From: Zoogloea sp. 1C4
Lineage (GTDB): Bacteria > Pseudomonadota > Gammaproteobacteria > Burkholderiales > Rhodocyclaceae
Direction: 5' to 3'
Assembly (NCBI RefSeq): GCF_009469605.1
Contig: NZ_SSXU01000014.1
Location: 1 to 64,000 of the forward strand
DNA length: 64,000 nt
Shown here: one piece after another, positions 62,107 through 64,000 of the stretch
How positions within the stretch are numbered: the first letter of the stretch is position 1
Layout of the letters: each line of letters begins with the position of its first letter
Notes under the pieces: generated by a model
What the model saw: only the letters and a program-made list of their open reading frames with translations
Told to the model about the DNA's origin: nothing
Databases searched by the model: none
Translations under genes and position numbers: made by a program

Positions 62107-63156
62107 TCAGCGCTTGGCGATGGCCGCTTCGGCCTTCTTCACCAGATCGGCACCGATCTGCTTGGACCACTTGTCGTACACCGGCCGGGTGGCCTGGACG
62201 AAGGCGGTGCGCTGCTCGGGCGTCAGGCGGGTGACGGTGACGCCGGCCGCCTCGATCTGCTTGAGCACCGCGTTGTCGGTGCCGGCGATGCCCTTGCGGG
62301 CCTTCTCCACGTTCTCGCGGCCGGCCTGCAGGGCGGCCTGCTTCACGGCCTCGCGGTCGGCCGGGGTCCAGCTGTTCCAGACGTTCTTGTTCACCACGAA
62401 GATCAGCGGATCAGCCACGTAGTGCCACAGGGTCAGGTGCTTCTGGCCGACGGTGGGCAGCTTGGCGCCGACGAACACCGACAGCGGGTTCTCCTGCCCA
62501 TCCACCGCGCCCGAGGCCAGCGCCGGCTGCGCATCGGCCCAGCTCATCTGGGTGGGGTTGGCGCCCAGCGCGGTGAAGGTCTCGTTATAGAGCGGCGAGC
62601 CCACCACGCGGAACTTCATGCCCTTCAGGTCGGCCGGGGTGGCCACCGGGCGCTTGGAGTTCGACAGCTCGCGGAAGCCGTTCTCGCCCCACGCCAGCGG
62701 GATCACGTCGCGCTTCTCGAGCACCGCGAACAGCTCCTTGCCCACCTCGCCCTGGGTCAGCACGTCCATCGCCTTGTAGTCGGGCATCAGGAAGGGCAGC
62801 GAGAAGAGGTTGAGCTCCTTGATCTGCGGCGACCAGTTGATGGTCGAACCGATCGACATGTCGATCACGCCCTGGCGGATCGCGGTGAATTCGCGGGTCT
62901 GGTCGCCGCCTACCAGCGAGTTGCCCGAATACAGCTTGATGTTGATGCGGCCCTGGGTCTTCTCCTTCACCAGCTCGATCCAGCGCTCGCCCGCCTGGCC
63001 CCACGGAAACGCCGTGCCCAGCGTGGTGGACAGCCGGTACTCGGCGCGGTAGGCCGGGGTCTGCGCCTGGACAACCCCGCTCCCCAGCAAACACAGCGCA
63101 CCGGCGGCGAGGGAAAGGACGGCAAAACGGCGACGGGCGGGGGTTGTGGGTTGCAT
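62107..63156 (-). CDS. dctP: TRAP transporter solute-binding protein (DctP family)
   Basis: 349 aa. Signal peptide with R-R-R-F-A-V-L-S-L-A-A-G-A and a cut after V-V-Q-A. G-S-P-L-Y-N-E-T-F and G-Q-E-N-P-L-S-V-F are DctP ligand-binding stretches; the family Arg is in F-R-V-V-G-S. Typical ligands are organic acids, here unknown. AGGAG lies 7-8 nt before the ATG. Confidence 0.92.
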   Translation of the reverse strand: MQPTTPARRRFAVLSLAAGALCLLGSGVVQAQTPAYRAEYRLSTTLGTAFPWGQAGERWIELVKEKTQGRINIKLYSGNSLVGGDQTREFTAIRQGVIDMSIGSTINWSPQIKELNLFSLPFLMPDYKAMDVLTQGEVGKELFAVLEKRDVIPLAWGENGFRELSNSKRPVATPADLKGMKFRVVGSPLYNETFTALGANPTQMSWADAQPALASGAVDGQENPLSVFVGAKLPTVGQKHLTLWHYVADPLIFVVNKNVWNSWTPADREAVKQAALQAGRENVEKARKGIAGTDNAVLKQIEAAGVTVTRLTPEQRTAFVQATRPVYDKWSKQIGADLVKKAEAAIAKR

Positions 63157-63259
63157 CGAAGCGCTCCTGGTAAGGGAAAGAGGCATCGATTATCGGAGCC
63201 GGCCCGCTGCGGGGCAAGCCGCGTGCGCTGGATGCCGCCGGAAAAGCCCCCCCGCCGCC

Positions 63260-63646
63260 TCAGAAATTCAGCGTCGCAAAGCACCGGGCGGCGGCCATCG
63301 AGTCAAAACGCCGGCACGGCACCCGCCCGCAGCCCAAGCGGGTAAAAGCCTCGATCAGCTTATGGACTACCGGCTGATCGCCCACAAAGGCAATGCGGAT
63401 CACCACGTTGCTTTCCAGCGCCACCACCGCCCGCATCGCCATGAACTCGATGTCATCGTCCAGCACGTCGATGTCGGTGGCGTCCCGGAAATCATGGATG
63501 CCATAGCGCAGGCGGCCGATCCGCTTGTCGGCCAGGATCTGCGCGGCGGACACGTCCAGGTCGTCGATCGTCACCACCCCTGACAAGCGGCGCACGACAC
63601 CCGACCCCTCCCACTCCACCTCGACCAAACCCCGCCCCTTCAGCAT
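63260..63646 (-). CDS. Protein of unknown function
   Basis: 128 aa from the ATG at 63646; upstream in-frame codons to 63721 would add 25 hydrophobic residues that look like non-coding sequence or a signal. V-T-I-D-D-L-D-V-S-A-A-Q-I-L-A-D-K and a late V-V-I-R-I-A-F-V-G-D-Q-P-V-V-H-K-L-I recall the alpha/beta SpoIIAA-like proteins, but I cannot confirm a family. Confidence 0.6.
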   Translation of the reverse strand: MLKGRGLVEVEWEGSGVVRRLSGVVTIDDLDVSAAQILADKRIGRLRYGIHDFRDATDIDVLDDDIEFMAMRAVVALESNVVIRIAFVGDQPVVHKLIEAFTRLGCGRVPCRRFDSMAAARCFATLNF

Positions 63647-63753
63647 TAACCCGATGACATGGGCGGGCAGTGTACTGAAGGGGGAAGCCACCAACAACGA
63701 CAAACAAATACCCACAGCCAATAAAGGGGCTTTAATTCACCCAAAACGGGTAA

Positions 63754-64000
63754 CTAGGCACCCCCGACCCGCCCTCGGGCCTCGGCCAGCACGCCCTTCC
63801 CCAGCAGCAGTCGACGCATGCTCGCCGCCAGCCGCAGCCCTAGCACCTCGTCATCCGCCCAGGCGAAGGCATCGATCTCGGGCAGCCGGCACCCTGTGCG
63901 CTCGTCATCGAAGAAGCTCGCGCACACGCACGCCTCCGGCCGCGTGGCCGCCGAATCGGTGCGCACCGCAAACAGATGCAGATCCTTGCCCCGGTAATAG
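63754..64000 (-). CDS. C-terminal part of a possible NUDIX hydrolase (cut by window edge)
   Basis: The frame is open to the window end and ends with G-R-V-G-G-A. Y-Y-R-G-K-D-L-H-L-F-A-V and L-P-E-I-D-A-F-A-W-A-D-D-E-V resemble the region after the NUDIX box. The catalytic box itself is outside the window, so the call is tentative. Confidence 0.45.
   Translation of the reverse strand, partial: YYRGKDLHLFAVRTDSAATRPEACVCASFFDDERTGCRLPEIDAFAWADDEVLGLRLAASMRRLLLGKGVLAEARGRVGGA

Overview
This is a high-GC, gene-dense chromosomal window. The gene families suggest a betaproteobacterium of the Rhodocyclales (Zoogloea, Thauera or Azoarcus type). The evidence is a complete N-methylglutamate (NMG) methylamine operon, d1-heme denitrification genes (nirJ, nirN, nnrS and a Dnr-like regulator), a PEP-CTERM surface protein with a sigma-54-like promoter, several c-di-GMP enzymes and a TRAP transporter. 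The genus is inference; no rRNA gene is present.

Layout. 1-11310: on the minus strand, purU-mgdABCD-gmaS-mgsABC, which turns methylamine into glutamate-linked intermediates and passes the one-carbon unit to tetrahydrofolate. The operon is read divergently from an XRE-cupin regulator, and the 5' tip of an IS110-like transposase gene lies just past its 3' end. 11333-13263: glnK-amt behind a strong sigma-54 promoter, with a possible 25-codon leader ORF. 13414-19430: AlkD-like glycosylase, tRNA-Leu(GAG), xdhC-guaD purine genes, a DUF805 protein, an MFS exporter and an unknown acidic protein. 19683-23344: a globin-coupled diguanylate cyclase and a radical SAM protein followed by a small unknown gene.

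23345-24156 is an 812-base stretch without a gene that carries a degenerate 21-bp repeat array. 24157-36150 is a cell-surface polysaccharide/LPS block: phosphatase, MsbA, sialyltransferase-like protein, DUF707, GT25, O-antigen ligase, another GT, then behind a second sigma-54-like promoter a deacetylase, heptosyltransferase, two GT4 enzymes and a paralogous deacetylase. 36160-43398: kinase-like protein, fabI, HAD protein, a cleaner 21-bp palindromic repeat array (38217-38468), srkA, terC and a PAS-GGDEF-EAL protein.

43546-49613 is a denitrification-linked island (nnrS, Crp/Fnr regulator, DUF2249, nirN, nirJ) with two Fnr/Dnr-type boxes. 49630-63156 holds creA, a NERD-helicase, a GGCT-like protein, the PEP-CTERM lectin-like protein, rdgC, a small membrane-protein operon preceded by two tandem CTCTGAA operators, bluB, dbpA, a J-domain-like protein lacking HPD, and a dctPQM TRAP operon. 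The right edge has an unknown gene and the end of a possible NUDIX gene.

The most unusual signals are the two intergenic arrays of 21-bp palindromic units, the tandem operator of the 54.6-57.1 kb operon, the glnK leader ORF, and the pair of signal-less deacetylases in the polysaccharide block. All assignments come from reading the sequence; no database search was run.
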